Below are positions 23,897 to 32,873 of a stretch of DNA of 62,853 bases, piece after piece; position 1 is the first letter of the stretch; every line of letters starts with the position of its first letter. The stretch covers positions 1-62,853 of the forward strand of contig JAZDOS010000018.1 in NCBI GenBank assembly GCA_043798375.1, read 5' to 3'. A program made the position numbers and the translations under genes. Source of the stretch: JAPLMI01 sp043798375 (GTDB lineage: Bacteria > Omnitrophota > Gorgyraeia > 2-01-FULL-45-10). Below the pieces are notes generated by a model. That model made no database searches. It worked only from the letters and a program-made list of their open reading frames with translations, and had not been told where the DNA came from.

Positions 23897-25377
23897 TTTG
23901 CTTCTCCTGTCTCGGCCATCTCTATCGCCTTCAGTAAGGCCCCGGCTTTGTTTAAAGTCTCCTGGTATTCGCGCCCGGGGTTAGAATCCGCCACAACGCC
24001 GCCGCCCGCCTGGATATAAGCGGTATTGCCTTTTATAAGTATCGTCCTTATCGTTATACATGAATCGAGATTACCCGAAAAACTGAAGTAGCCCACGCTT
24101 CCGGCGTAGGTCTTGCGCTTCCTATTCTCAAGCTCATCTATTATCTCCATCGCGCGGACTTTCGGCGCGCCGGTGACGGTACCCGCGGGAAACGCGGCCT
24201 TCAGGACATCGAAGGCGTCTTTCCCTTTACTCAAAGTGCCCGAGACATCGCTTACTATATGCATCACGTGCGAATACTTCTCTATCGTCATGAGTTCCGA
24301 GACCTTGACGGTTTTGAAATTGCACACCCTGCCGACGTCATTCCGTCCCAGGTCGACCAGCATTATATGCTCGGCCCTTTCCTTCGGATCGGCAAGGAGA
24401 TCGCGAACAAGCCTTTCGTCTTCCTCCTGGCTCGCGCCGCGACGCCTTGTTCCGGCGATAGGCCTCAACTCCACCTTGCCGTCCTCACACCGCACCATCA
24501 CCTCGGGGGACGAGCCTACAAGCGTAAAACCGCCCAGCTTCAGGTAATACATATACGGCGAAGGGTTTATTGAGCGCAGGGCCCGGTATATCCGGAACGG
24601 ATGCGTATCGATAGAAACCTCAAGCCTCTGCGACGGCACAACCTGTATGATATCGCCTTTTCTTATATAAGCTTTTGCCTTCTTCACGACGGCTTCAAAT
24701 TCCGTCCTGGTGAAGTTCGATTTGAATTTCAACGGAAGCGCTCTTCTTTTCGCGCGAGACGCGTATTTATCCGCGCGCGGAGCTGTTTTAAGCGCCCTGA
24801 CAATACGGCCGATCTTTTTTACGGATTCGTCGTATGCCTTCGCCGGGCTTCCCTTAATATGGGCGTTCGACACGATCTTCACCTTATGGTCGACGTGGTC
24901 GAATATCAATATCGTGTCCGTCAGCATGAAGACAGAATCGGCAACCTTGAGGTCATCCGGGTTCTTGTCCGGTATCTCTTCTATGAATCGCACTATGTCG
25001 TACCCGAAAAATCCGACGAGGCCGCCGCAGAATCTCGGAAGGCCTTCCGTTCTTACGAATTTATATTTTGAAATTATTTTGCGCAGCTCCTCTATGGGGT
25101 CTTCCGCCCTGTAGGACTTCGTCCGGTTTCCCTCGCGCAAAGTAACGGTATTTCCATTACTTGAGATTACAAGCGACGGGTTACTGCCGAGAAAAGAGTA
25201 ACGCGCGATCCTCTCCCCGCCCTCGACAGACTCCAGGAGAAACGAGTAATCGCCCTCGTCTATCTTCGAGTAACACGATAGCGGCGTCTCGAAATCGGCT
25301 ATCATCTCCCTGTAGACGGGTATGAGGTTGCCCTGCTTCGCCAATTTAACGAATTCTGACTTGCCTGGATAGTACAT
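23893..25377 (-). CDS. trpE: Anthranilate synthase component I
   Basis: 494 residues, full length, chorismate-utilising enzyme. A feedback-site motif is partly visible near the N-terminus (CYSKIDEGDYSFLLESVEGG, with LLES and a following Ser/Gly-rich region), typical of tryptophan-inhibited enzymes. Catalytic signatures include PSPYMYYLKLG, PIAGTRRRG, DLGRNDVGRV, AAFPAGTVTGAPKVRAMEII and the Mg ligands near ELENRKRKTYAG. The start shares one base with the hisI stop, joining the his and trp parts of the operon. Confidence 0.96.
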   Translation of the reverse strand: MYYPGKSEFVKLAKQGNLIPVYREMIADFETPLSCYSKIDEGDYSFLLESVEGGERIARYSFLGSNPSLVISSNGNTVTLREGNRTKSYRAEDPIEELRKIISKYKFVRTEGLPRFCGGLVGFFGYDIVRFIEEIPDKNPDDLKVADSVFMLTDTILIFDHVDHKVKIVSNAHIKGSPAKAYDESVKKIGRIVRALKTAPRADKYASRAKRRALPLKFKSNFTRTEFEAVVKKAKAYIRKGDIIQVVPSQRLEVSIDTHPFRIYRALRSINPSPYMYYLKLGGFTLVGSSPEVMVRCEDGKVELRPIAGTRRRGASQEEDERLVRDLLADPKERAEHIMLVDLGRNDVGRVCNFKTVKVSELMTIEKYSHVMHIVSDVSGTLSKGKDAFDVLKAAFPAGTVTGAPKVRAMEIIDELENRKRKTYAGSVGYFSFSGNLDSCITIRTILIKGNTAYIQAGGGVVADSNPGREYQETLNKAGALLKAIEMAETGEAK

Positions 25378-25766
25378 TATTTGTATACCTTTAACGGATC
25401 GAATACGCGTTTGCCGGCAACCTTAAACGTCCCGTCTTTTTTCAATACTCTGAAGTAGCATGTGAAATACCCGTTGTGGCAGGCGGCGCGTTTCTGTAAT
25501 ACCTTGAATAGAAGCGAATTGCCTTCGCAGTCTATCGCAAGCGACTTCACCGTCTGCGTACAGCCGGATGTCTCGCCCTTCAGCATGAGACGGCCCTTCG
25601 AGCGCCGGAAAACGTAAATCTTGCCTTCGCCGAGAGTCTTAAGAAGCGCATCGCTCGTCATGTAGCACAGGGTCAGCAATTCCTTCGATTTATAATCCTG
25701 GATGATCGCGGGGATCAACCCGTTATCATCGAATCTAATGTAATCTAAAATTTTATCGGTATTCAC
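25377..25766 (-). CDS. hisI: Phosphoribosyl-AMP cyclohydrolase
   Basis: 129 residues, third step of histidine synthesis; monofunctional, without the HisE domain. The core LTLCYMTSDALLKTL, SRSKGRLMLKGETSG-like segment and zinc cysteines (ACHNGYFTC) are present. The Mg-binding DCDGD motif of the family reads DCEGN, with Asp changed to Glu at the second and Asn at the third position, a conservative but unusual variation. The GTG start (25766-25764) is made by junction of an inserted element and its TGAA target duplication; the ancestral start was very likely ATG. AAGGTG from the element arm lies about 5 nt upstream and can serve as ribosome site. Confidence 0.9.
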   Translation of the reverse strand: MNTDKILDYIRFDDNGLIPAIIQDYKSKELLTLCYMTSDALLKTLGEGKIYVFRRSKGRLMLKGETSGCTQTVKSLAIDCEGNSLLFKVLQKRAACHNGYFTCYFRVLKKDGTFKVAGKRVFDPLKVYK

Positions 25767-25847
25767 CCCGCACCTTCTTTCTATTTCATAAATAATTTAT
25801 TTTTCCCACTCTGATAATATCTACACCACAAATAAGAAGGTGCGGGG
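25766..25847. mobile_element. MITE-like inverted-repeat element inserted in an ATGA junction (copy 3)
   Basis: 82 bp with perfect 14-bp terminal inverted repeats, CCCCGCACCTTCTT at 25766-25779 and its complement at 25834-25847, flanked by TTCA (25762-25765 and 25848-25851; TGAA on the coding strand). Removing it with one TGAA restores CTATGAATACC: the hisF stop TGA overlapping an ATG start for hisI. The arm sequence differs from copies 1 and 2, but size, AT-rich interior, 4-bp duplication and target are the same. Confidence 0.8.
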
Positions 25848-25848
25848 T

Positions 25849-26619
25849 TCATAGTCTCATCGCCACTTTCTTTTTTTGTAAATAGCTTTTTGCCTCGCGC
25901 ACGCTATACTCCCGATAATGGAATATCGACGCGGCGAGCACGGCGTCCGCTTTGCCTTCTGTCAACGCCTCATGTAAATGTTCCAGATTCCCCGCGCCGC
26001 CGGACGCTATCACCGGAATACGGGCCGACTCGCTGATTCTTCTCGTCAACTCTATGTCGTAGCCTTCCCTGGTCCCGTCGTAGTCCATGCTCGTCAGAAG
26101 TATCTCTCCCGCGCCAAATCGTTCCATCGACTTCGCCCATTCTACGGCATCGATGCCGGTCGGCGTCCTGCCGCCGTTTATAAAAACTTCCCAGGATTGC
26201 CTGGAGCGGGTCTTAACTTTACATTTCGCGTCGATGGCCACAACGATACACTGGCTGCCGAACCTCGACGACGCCCTTTTCACAAATCCCGGCTCTTTCA
26301 CCGCCGCCGTATTGATCGATACTTTGTCGCATCCGGCGGCGAGGAGGTTCCTTATGTCGTCTATGGCGCGTATTCCTCCCCCGACCGTAAACGGGAGGAA
26401 TACCGTATCGGCGACTTTCCCGGCAAGCTCGATGGTAGTCTTCCGCTTTTCGCAGCTTGCGGTGATATCGAGAAAGACGAGTTCATCCGCGCCTTCTTTG
26501 TCATAGAACCTGGCATTCTCGACGGCATCGCCGGCGTCTCTTAAGTGTATGAAGTTGACGCCCTTAACGACCCTGCCGTCTTTTATGTCCAGGCACGGTA
26601 TTATTCTTTTTGTGAGCAT
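25849..26619 (-). CDS. hisF: Imidazole glycerol phosphate synthase cyclase subunit
   Basis: 256 residues, full-length TIM barrel. The catalytic Asp residues are in CLDIKDGRVVKG and SMDYDGTREGYD; phosphate-binding loops VGGGIR and ASGGAG are intact. With HisH it turns PRFAR and glutamine-derived ammonia into imidazole glycerol phosphate and AICAR. It overlaps hisA by 19 bp. The stop TGA (25851-25849) is part of the TGAA duplicated around an inserted element. Confidence 0.96.
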   Translation of the reverse strand: MLTKRIIPCLDIKDGRVVKGVNFIHLRDAGDAVENARFYDKEGADELVFLDITASCEKRKTTIELAGKVADTVFLPFTVGGGIRAIDDIRNLLAAGCDKVSINTAAVKEPGFVKRASSRFGSQCIVVAIDAKCKVKTRSRQSWEVFINGGRTPTGIDAVEWAKSMERFGAGEILLTSMDYDGTREGYDIELTRRISESARIPVIASGGAGNLEHLHEALTEGKADAVLAASIFHYREYSVREAKSYLQKKKVAMRL

Positions 26620-27329
26620 ATACGCATCGCTTCGTTTAGATCGATCCTGTTCTCATAAAGCGCTTTTCCGATGATCATTCCCTTCAACCCGTTCTTCTCG
26701 AGCAATTTCAGTTTTTTAACATCCTCGATGCTCGAGACGCCGCCCGCCACAATAACATCCAGGTTGGTCGCGCCAAGGACCTCTTTAATGCTTTCGATAT
26801 TCGGCCCTTCGAGCATGCCGTCTTTCGATATATCGGTATAATTAACCGTCTTTATGCCGGCATTTTTTATGGCCGCGAGAAGATCTTTTACCCTGACCTT
26901 CGTTTTCGATACCCAACCGTCAGTGTGGACGTACCCATCCTCTGCGTCTATCGCCACCACGATCCTCTCTTTGAATTTCTTCGCGATAGCGTTGAGAAAT
27001 CTTTCGTCGAGCGCCCCGGTGCCTATAACGGCCCTGTCGATACCTGAATTAAGGACAAGGTTCACTCCTGCCGCATCCCTGATACCGCCGCCGAGCTCTA
27101 TCCCGGGTTTTACCGACTTTGCCATTCTTTCAACGACTTTCAGATTTTTCAGCCTGCCGCTCAATGCGCCGTCTAAGTCGACGACATGGATCATGCCGAC
27201 ACCGGATAACGCCCACCTCCTGGCTATCTCTATCGGATAGTCCGAATAGACCGTCTCCCTGTCGGCCATCCCCTGCGTAAGCCTGACAACCTTGCCGCCC
27301 TTTATGTCTATGGCAGGTATTATTATCAT
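26601..27329 (-). CDS. hisA: ProFAR isomerase
   Basis: 242 residues, TIM barrel catalysing an Amadori rearrangement in histidine synthesis. Catalytic Asp in PAIDIKGGKVVRL and the second in YTDISKDGMLEGPN; phosphate loops ELGGGIR and AGGVSS. It overlaps hisH by 4 bp and hisF by 19 bp. A separate trpF exists in this operon, so a bifunctional PriA role is unnecessary. Confidence 0.96.
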   Translation of the reverse strand: MIIIPAIDIKGGKVVRLTQGMADRETVYSDYPIEIARRWALSGVGMIHVVDLDGALSGRLKNLKVVERMAKSVKPGIELGGGIRDAAGVNLVLNSGIDRAVIGTGALDERFLNAIAKKFKERIVVAIDAEDGYVHTDGWVSKTKVRVKDLLAAIKNAGIKTVNYTDISKDGMLEGPNIESIKEVLGATNLDVIVAGGVSSIEDVKKLKLLEKNGLKGMIIGKALYENRIDLNEAMRICSQKE

Positions 27330-27955
27330 TTTAATCTCACGAAATTCTCAAGAATCTTCAGCCCGACCGATTGGCTCTTTTCAGGGTGGAACTGAAATCC
27401 GTAAATGTTATCTTTACAAACTCCGGATACGAATTTTATGCCGTAATCGGTTGTCGTAAGCATTACGCTCTTATCCTTCGGCAAAACATAATACGAATGC
27501 ACGAAATACATGTAAGAATTTTTAGGCACACCTTTCAATATGCCGGCCCCCGGACTCTTGCCACCTGCCCCTTCTATGCAATTCCAGCCCATATGGGGAA
27601 CCTTGAGCCGCTTATCCTTGAACCTGAATCTCTTCACCCCGCCTTTCAACAAACCAAGCCCCTTCACTCCGGGCGCCTCTTCGCTCTTCTCGAACAGCAG
27701 CTGCAATCCGAGGCACAGGCCAAGAAAGGGCCTGCCGTCGGCTATCGCGTCCTTGATCGGCTCGACAAGCTTAAATCGCTTCAACCCCCTCATTGCGTCG
27801 CCGAATGCGCCGACACCCGGGAATACCAGCTTGCCGCACTTCTCAAGATCGGCCGGTTTAGACGTGACAAGAGCCTTCGCGCCTGTGACTTCGAGCGCTT
27901 TTTGGACACTGCGAAGATTCCCCATCCCGTAGTCGATGACTGCGATCACGCCCAT
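27326..27955 (-). CDS. hisH: Imidazole glycerol phosphate synthase glutamine amidotransferase subunit
   Basis: 209 residues. IDYGMGNLRSV at the N-terminus, nucleophile Cys in PFLGLCLGLQLLFE, and the His/Glu pair in YGFQFHPEKSQ are typical of HisH. It delivers ammonia to HisF. It begins one base after the hisB stop and overlaps hisA by 4 bp. Confidence 0.95.
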   Translation of the reverse strand: MGVIAVIDYGMGNLRSVQKALEVTGAKALVTSKPADLEKCGKLVFPGVGAFGDAMRGLKRFKLVEPIKDAIADGRPFLGLCLGLQLLFEKSEEAPGVKGLGLLKGGVKRFRFKDKRLKVPHMGWNCIEGAGGKSPGAGILKGVPKNSYMYFVHSYYVLPKDKSVMLTTTDYGIKFVSGVCKDNIYGFQFHPEKSQSVGLKILENFVRLK

Positions 27956-28561
27956 TTAATCAATTGTCCCTTTCGTCGAAGGCACACCCTTCCGCCTGGC
28001 ATCGATCCCGGTCGCCTCATCGAGCGCGATGCCGAACGCCTTGAAGACGGCTTCCAATACATGGTGAAGGTCGTTACCCGAATATATCTCGATGTGCAGG
28101 TTGATATTCGCGTTCTTCGCGAATGTATCAAGAAAATCCTTGCCGTCTTCGATCGAATAGCCTTCCGAGGCAAGTGATGCGGCGTAAGCCGGCACCCTCC
28201 AGATAAACGCATACCTGCCGCCGATATCGATCACGGCCTTTGCCTCAGCCTGATCCATAGGCACTTCCTTTGAACCGTATCTTTTTATCCCGCTGCAGTC
28301 ACCGAGCCCCTCTTTGAAGGCCTTGCCGAGGCATATCGCAACATCCTCATTGGTGTGATGCGTGTCGACATTCAGGTCGCCCTTGGCCTTTAACGTTAGA
28401 TCGAACAATCCATGAAACGCGAAAAGCGTCAGCATGTGGTCGAGGAATCCGATCCCTGTCTTTATATCGGCCTTGCCCTTGCCGTCGATCGCCAGTTTCC
28501 CCGATATGTCGGTCTCTGTTGTTTTTCTTTTTATATTAGCGCCGCGTATCTTCTTCGGCAT
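27956..28561 (-). CDS. hisB: Imidazoleglycerol-phosphate dehydratase
   Basis: 201 residues, monofunctional dehydratase without the histidinol-phosphatase domain of enterobacterial HisB. The metal-binding repeats are GFLDHMLTLFAFHG, DTHHTNED and the C-terminal HHVLEAVFKA. It begins about 70 bp after the hisD stop; that space is filled by a pair of dispersed palindromes (28576-28630). A histidinol phosphatase gene is not seen nearby. Confidence 0.95.
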   Translation of the reverse strand: MPKKIRGANIKRKTTETDISGKLAIDGKGKADIKTGIGFLDHMLTLFAFHGLFDLTLKAKGDLNVDTHHTNEDVAICLGKAFKEGLGDCSGIKRYGSKEVPMDQAEAKAVIDIGGRYAFIWRVPAYAASLASEGYSIEDGKDFLDTFAKNANINLHIEIYSGNDLHHVLEAVFKAFGIALDEATGIDARRKGVPSTKGTID

Positions 28562-28575
28562 ATGCCCCTCTCTCT

Positions 28576-28630
28576 TTCTAACCAGGTTAGACCTTGCAGC
28601 AACCTGGCAGATCTAACCTGGTTAGAAATT
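28576..28630. repeat. Pair of TCTAACCWGGTTAGA palindromes (hisD / hisB junction)
   Basis: TTCTAACCAGGTTAGA at about 28577-28592 and TCTAACCTGGTTAGAA at about 28612-28627 form a perfect inverted pair around about 20 bp containing a further AACCTGG half site. Confidence 0.8.
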
Positions 28631-28631
28631 C

Positions 28632-29852
28632 TTACTCGAACCTTACCTTAACCGAATCCAGGTGTTTCGACAGTTTCTCGATCCCGGCGATCTTCTCGAG
28701 CGGCTCGCGGATCTTCTCGAGCGCCCTCTTCGTATATGAGAGGATGTGCGAGCTCTTATAGAAGTCCGATAACCCCAGCCCGGAGAAGAATCTCGCGCTC
28801 CCGCCTGTCGGAAGGACGTGGCTCGGGCCCGCGACATAATCGCCGACCGCCACCGGCGTATACGGGCCGAGAAATATCGCGCCGGCATTCGTTATCTTCT
28901 TCGCTATTTTCTTGGGATTACTCGTCAATATCTGTAAATGTTCCGCGGCAAGCATATTCGCGACATCGGCCGCCTCATCCATGTTCTTGACGAGGATCAC
29001 ATAGCCTTTGATATTCTCTTTCTTAAGCGCCTTTGCCAATTTTTTCGAGTTCGTTATTAAAATCGCGAGCCCCATAAAGTGCTCCGCCTGCGCCTCGAGG
29101 TCCGCCTTTATAAAATTGATGTTCGAAAGCTGGTTCGCTATTATAACGACTTCCGTCGGGCCGGCAAGCATATCGATATCGCAGTATCCGAACACCTGCC
29201 GCTTGGCCTCGGTGACATACGCGTTGCCGGGGCCGACTATCTTATCCACCTTCTGGATAGTCTTCGTTCCGAACGCGAGCGCCGCGATGGCCTGGGCGCC
29301 GCCTATCTTGTATATCTCATCGACCTTCAGAAGGTCCGCGACTACCAGGATGTGCGGATCGACCGATTTATAAAGGTTGGGCGGTGTTACCAAAACGATC
29401 TTCTTCACGCCCGCCATTCTCGCCGGAATGACGGTCATGTAAACGCTCGACACCAGCGGCACCGTTCCGCTGGGGACATACACTCCCACCCTGTCAAGCG
29501 ACGAAATTTTCTCGCCCAGCAGCACTCCGTCGGCGTCTTTGATCTTCCAGGATTTCTTCAGCTGTTTTCGGTAAAATTTGTTTATATTGTCAAGGACGAC
29601 TTTAAGGGTCGATACAAATTCCGGTTTTATATCCTGATAGGCGCCGGACATCTCGCATGCCGAGACCCTGAGGTCTTTAGGCGCGAGCTTGACGCGGTCG
29701 AACTTCCGCGTATATTTTATGACCGCCTCGTCGCCGCCCACCTTCACGTTCTCCAGGATCTTCCGCACGCTCCCGGATATGCGCTTATTGCGCCCGGAAC
29801 CTCTCTCGCAAAGTTTCTGGAATTGTTTTGAGCCTACCCTTACGAGTTTCAT
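28632..29852 (-). CDS. hisD: Histidinol dehydrogenase
   Basis: 406 residues, NAD-dependent zinc enzyme oxidising histidinol to histidine. Signatures: YVPSGTVPLVSSVYM, IGGAQAIAALAFGT, KIVGPGNAYVTEAKRQV, DMLAGPTEV and the catalytic Glu-His pair in LAAEHLQI, then GPSHVLPTGG. It overlaps alaS by 4 bp. It is the first his gene here; hisG, hisC and hisE are not in the window. Confidence 0.96.
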   Translation of the reverse strand: MKLVRVGSKQFQKLCERGSGRNKRISGSVRKILENVKVGGDEAVIKYTRKFDRVKLAPKDLRVSACEMSGAYQDIKPEFVSTLKVVLDNINKFYRKQLKKSWKIKDADGVLLGEKISSLDRVGVYVPSGTVPLVSSVYMTVIPARMAGVKKIVLVTPPNLYKSVDPHILVVADLLKVDEIYKIGGAQAIAALAFGTKTIQKVDKIVGPGNAYVTEAKRQVFGYCDIDMLAGPTEVVIIANQLSNINFIKADLEAQAEHFMGLAILITNSKKLAKALKKENIKGYVILVKNMDEAADVANMLAAEHLQILTSNPKKIAKKITNAGAIFLGPYTPVAVGDYVAGPSHVLPTGGSARFFSGLGLSDFYKSSHILSYTKRALEKIREPLEKIAGIEKLSKHLDSVKVRFE

Positions 29853-32359
29853 TTGAGCCTCTCCTTTATAATTACTGAAATTTTACTCATAGCGTCCGCC
29901 AATTTCGCGGGCGATTTTCCGCCGCCTTGAGCGAAATTCGGCTTTCCGCCGCCTGCGCCGTCGATAAATCCGGCCAGAAGCCTGGCAATCTCACCCGCCG
30001 AAACACTCTTTTTCACGATATCGTCCGTGACCGACGCAATAAAAGATACCTTGCCGTCATTTTGCGTGGCGAGGATCACGACCGCGGACTTCTCTTTTTC
30101 TTTAATTTTATCGCTTAAGGCCCTCAGGCCTTCCATATTTATCCCGCCTATAATTTCAGTTACGACCCTGGCGCCGCGATAGGCTTTCGCCCTGGCGATA
30201 AATATATCGAGATTCGCGGCCTCCTCTTTAAGCCTCGCGTCCATCCGCTTCTTCTCTTCAACTTTGCGGCCTTCGGCCTCAAGCCTTCGCGCTTCGGCCT
30301 CTTTCTCGCGGGCGATCCATTCTTTCGCGGCAGCGCCTGTGACCGCTTCGATGCGCCGCACGCCGGAGGCGATAGAGCTTTCGCCCGTGATCTTGAATAT
30401 GCCTATCGCTTTCGTATTATCGACGTGCGTACCGCCGCAAAGCTCTTTCGATATATCACCCACGCTCACGACGCGCACCCTGTCGCCGTATTTTTCGCCG
30501 AATAACGCTATCGCGCCGTCTTTGCGCGCGCAATCGATATCTTTTATCTCTTTCTTAACGGGAATCGCCTTTTTTATATTTTCGTTAACCAATTCCTCAA
30601 CACGCGCGACCTCGCGTTCTTCCATCTTCTTCATATGAGTAAAATCAAACCTGAGATGCCCGGCGTCAACCATGGAACCGGTCTGCTTTACATGCTCTCC
30701 CAGGACCTTGCGAAGCGCCGCCTGCAAAAGATGGGTCGCGGTATGATTTGCCATAATTTTTTTTCTAACACCCTCGTCTATCTCAACCTTCGCCGTCTCG
30801 TCTTTTGATATTTGCCCCCGCAGCATTTTGCCGATATGGACGATCGTCCCGCCAATCTTTTTGGCGTCTTCAACTTCCATTGAACCGGACTCAGTCTCGA
30901 TCCTGCCCCAATCGCCGGCCTGGCCGCCGGATTCACCGTAAAACGGCGTTTTGTCCAAAATCACCCCGCCGCCTTCGAGTACAGCCAGGACCTTCGCCTC
31001 GGCATGCGCCTTCTCATAACCGAGAAATTCCGTCTTCAATCCGAGCGCCTCGACCTTCCCGGCAAACGTCTCCGAAAATATCTCGCCTTTTATTTTAGTC
31101 TTGGCGCGCGACTGATCCCTCTGTTTATCAAGAAGCTTCTCGAAAGCATCCTTATCTATCTTCAATTTAAATTTTTCGGCAATCTCTTCCAGCATCTCAT
31201 AAGGCATTCCATAGGTATCATAAAAGTTGAACGCGATCTCAGCAAGTTTACCGGCTCCTTCGGCCCCGGCCATATCCGCAAAAGCCTCTTCGACTTTCGG
31301 AAGCTGCGTCTCGACCACATTTATAAAATTCTCTTCTTCTTTCTTAACAATAAGCGCGATGTCGTCCCTCTTTGTCTTTAATTCCGGGTAGGCGGCGCCC
31401 ATAACCCGGGAAACCGCGCTTACCAGTTTATACAGAAACGGTTCCTTGATCCCCAGGTCGCTTGAGTATGCGCTCGCGCGCCTGATCAATTTTCTGACAA
31501 CGTATCCGCGTTCTTCGTTCGACGGCATCACGCCGCCCGCGATACAGAACGTCGCCGCGCGGATATGGTCGGCGATCGCGTTGACTTTCGGTGTCAGGTT
31601 TTCGGTGTTCGGCGTTTGGGCGCCGATAACCGATAATCGATAATCGATAATCGACTCAACTATCGGCTTGAATATATCTATTTCAAAGTTGCTGCACACG
31701 CCCTGCATTACCGATGCCAGCCGCTCTAACCCCATTCCGGTATCGATATTCTTTGCCGGAAGCGGTTTCAGTTTTCCGTCCGCCTGCCTGTCAAATTGCG
31801 TAAAGACGAGGTTCCAAACTTCGAGATCCTTATAATATATCTCGGAGCATGGACCGCAGGGCCCGTTCGGCCCTTTCGTCGGCGCCTCGGCAGGCCAAAA
31901 ATTTTCCTTCTCTCCGAATTTCTTAATCTTCGCCGGCGGTAATTCAATAACATCTTTCCATATGTCATAGGCTTCCATATCGTCCTCATATACGGAAACC
32001 CACAGGTCATCTTTCTTTAGCTTCAACTCTTTTGTAAGAAACTCCCATGCCCATTCGATAGCCTCTTTCTTGAAATAATCGCCGAATGAGAAGTTCCCGA
32101 GCATCTCAAAGAACGTGTGATGGCCGCTCGTCCTGCCGACATTCTCAAGGTCGCCTGTCCTCAGGCATTTCTGGCTCGAGACGGCGCGCTTATAAGTCAC
32201 GTTGCGGCCGAGAAACTTCTCCTTGAACTGGTTCATCCCCGCGCCGGTGAATAGAAGCGTCGGGTCATCCTTCGGAACAAGCGAATCGCTCGGGACGATC
32301 GTGTGGCCCCTGGACTTGAAAAATTCCAGAAATGTATTTCTTATATCATCGGTCTTCAT
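29849..32359 (-). CDS. alaS: Alanyl-tRNA synthetase
   Basis: 836 residues, slightly short of the usual 870-880. The class II aminoacylation domain contains FTGAGMNQFKEKFLG and NIDTGMGLERLASVMQG. The editing domain has HTATHLLQAALRKVLG and ELCGGTHV (zinc ligands), and the C-terminal DHHA1-like region with NFAQGGG is present. In-frame heptamer repeats at 31591-31652 add a YRLSVIGAQTPNTENL stretch (about residues 237-256) just after the class II catalytic core. The gene overlaps recX (14 bp) and hisD (4 bp), so it links the recA unit to the his-trp operon. Confidence 0.96.
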   Translation of the reverse strand: MKTDDIRNTFLEFFKSRGHTIVPSDSLVPKDDPTLLFTGAGMNQFKEKFLGRNVTYKRAVSSQKCLRTGDLENVGRTSGHHTFFEMLGNFSFGDYFKKEAIEWAWEFLTKELKLKKDDLWVSVYEDDMEAYDIWKDVIELPPAKIKKFGEKENFWPAEAPTKGPNGPCGPCSEIYYKDLEVWNLVFTQFDRQADGKLKPLPAKNIDTGMGLERLASVMQGVCSNFEIDIFKPIVESIIDYRLSVIGAQTPNTENLTPKVNAIADHIRAATFCIAGGVMPSNEERGYVVRKLIRRASAYSSDLGIKEPFLYKLVSAVSRVMGAAYPELKTKRDDIALIVKKEEENFINVVETQLPKVEEAFADMAGAEGAGKLAEIAFNFYDTYGMPYEMLEEIAEKFKLKIDKDAFEKLLDKQRDQSRAKTKIKGEIFSETFAGKVEALGLKTEFLGYEKAHAEAKVLAVLEGGGVILDKTPFYGESGGQAGDWGRIETESGSMEVEDAKKIGGTIVHIGKMLRGQISKDETAKVEIDEGVRKKIMANHTATHLLQAALRKVLGEHVKQTGSMVDAGHLRFDFTHMKKMEEREVARVEELVNENIKKAIPVKKEIKDIDCARKDGAIALFGEKYGDRVRVVSVGDISKELCGGTHVDNTKAIGIFKITGESSIASGVRRIEAVTGAAAKEWIAREKEAEARRLEAEGRKVEEKKRMDARLKEEAANLDIFIARAKAYRGARVVTEIIGGINMEGLRALSDKIKEKEKSAVVILATQNDGKVSFIASVTDDIVKKSVSAGEIARLLAGFIDGAGGGKPNFAQGGGKSPAKLADAMSKISVIIKERLK
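31591..31652. repeat. Two adjacent heptanucleotide repeat runs inside alaS
   Basis: First run at 31591-31618: GGTGTCA, GGTTTTC, GGTGTTC, GGCGTTT. Second run at 31625-31652: GATAACC, then GATAATC three times. Both are translated in frame on the minus strand. Confidence 0.85.
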
Positions 32360-32867
32360 CCGGAATATTTCCCATGCCCGCCAATTCCTGGGTTATCCTG
32401 CGGATTGTATCGTACTTGAACCCGCGCCTCAGCAAAAAATCATAAACACGCTTCAGCGCTTTTCGCTTACCTGTGCCGAGCGAAGCCGAGGCATCCAGCT
32501 TCTGAAACCGCTTATATCGTTCATTGGCCATACTAAAAGCCGTCTCGTATTCATCGTAATCTTTCGCCTTGTCCTGCAGGGTGGCTTCGATAACCGAATC
32601 ATTTACACCTTTTGATTTCAGCTCGTGCTTCAGGATAACGTCGCCCATCGGATTCATGTGCATCCGGGATTCCACCCAGAAGCGGGCAAACTTCGCGTCG
32701 TCGATATTGCCTGTCCTTTTAAGGTCGCCGACGACACCGTCTACCACAGTGTCGTCATAACCTTTGAGCTTCAGCCTCTGCCTGATCTCCGCTTCGCTCC
32801 TCGGCCTCGTGCGCAGGAGCAGGTATGCGTTGTTCTTCGCCCGAGTTTTTATCTTATCGTTTTCCAC
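32346..32867 (-). CDS. recX: Regulatory protein RecX
   Basis: 173 residues, three-helix repeat protein that binds RecA filaments and modulates recombination. The motif AYLLLRTRPRSEAEIRQRLKLKGYDD is followed by RFWVESRMHMNPMG and a third repeat near the C-terminus. Start is GTG 32867. It follows recA by about 33 bp filled with a heptamer repeat and overlaps alaS by 14 bp. A recA-recX-alaS order is common. Confidence 0.88.
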   Translation of the reverse strand: MENDKIKTRAKNNAYLLLRTRPRSEAEIRQRLKLKGYDDTVVDGVVGDLKRTGNIDDAKFARFWVESRMHMNPMGDVILKHELKSKGVNDSVIEATLQDKAKDYDEYETAFSMANERYKRFQKLDASASLGTGKRKALKRVYDFLLRRGFKYDTIRRITQELAGMGNIPDEDR

Positions 32868-32873
32868 TTTTAC

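Noticed and set aside
28632..29852. Plus-strand frames of 120-250 codons opposite hisD and other genes
   Set aside because: Long antisense frames are expected from codon bias here; the minus-strand genes are unambiguous family members.
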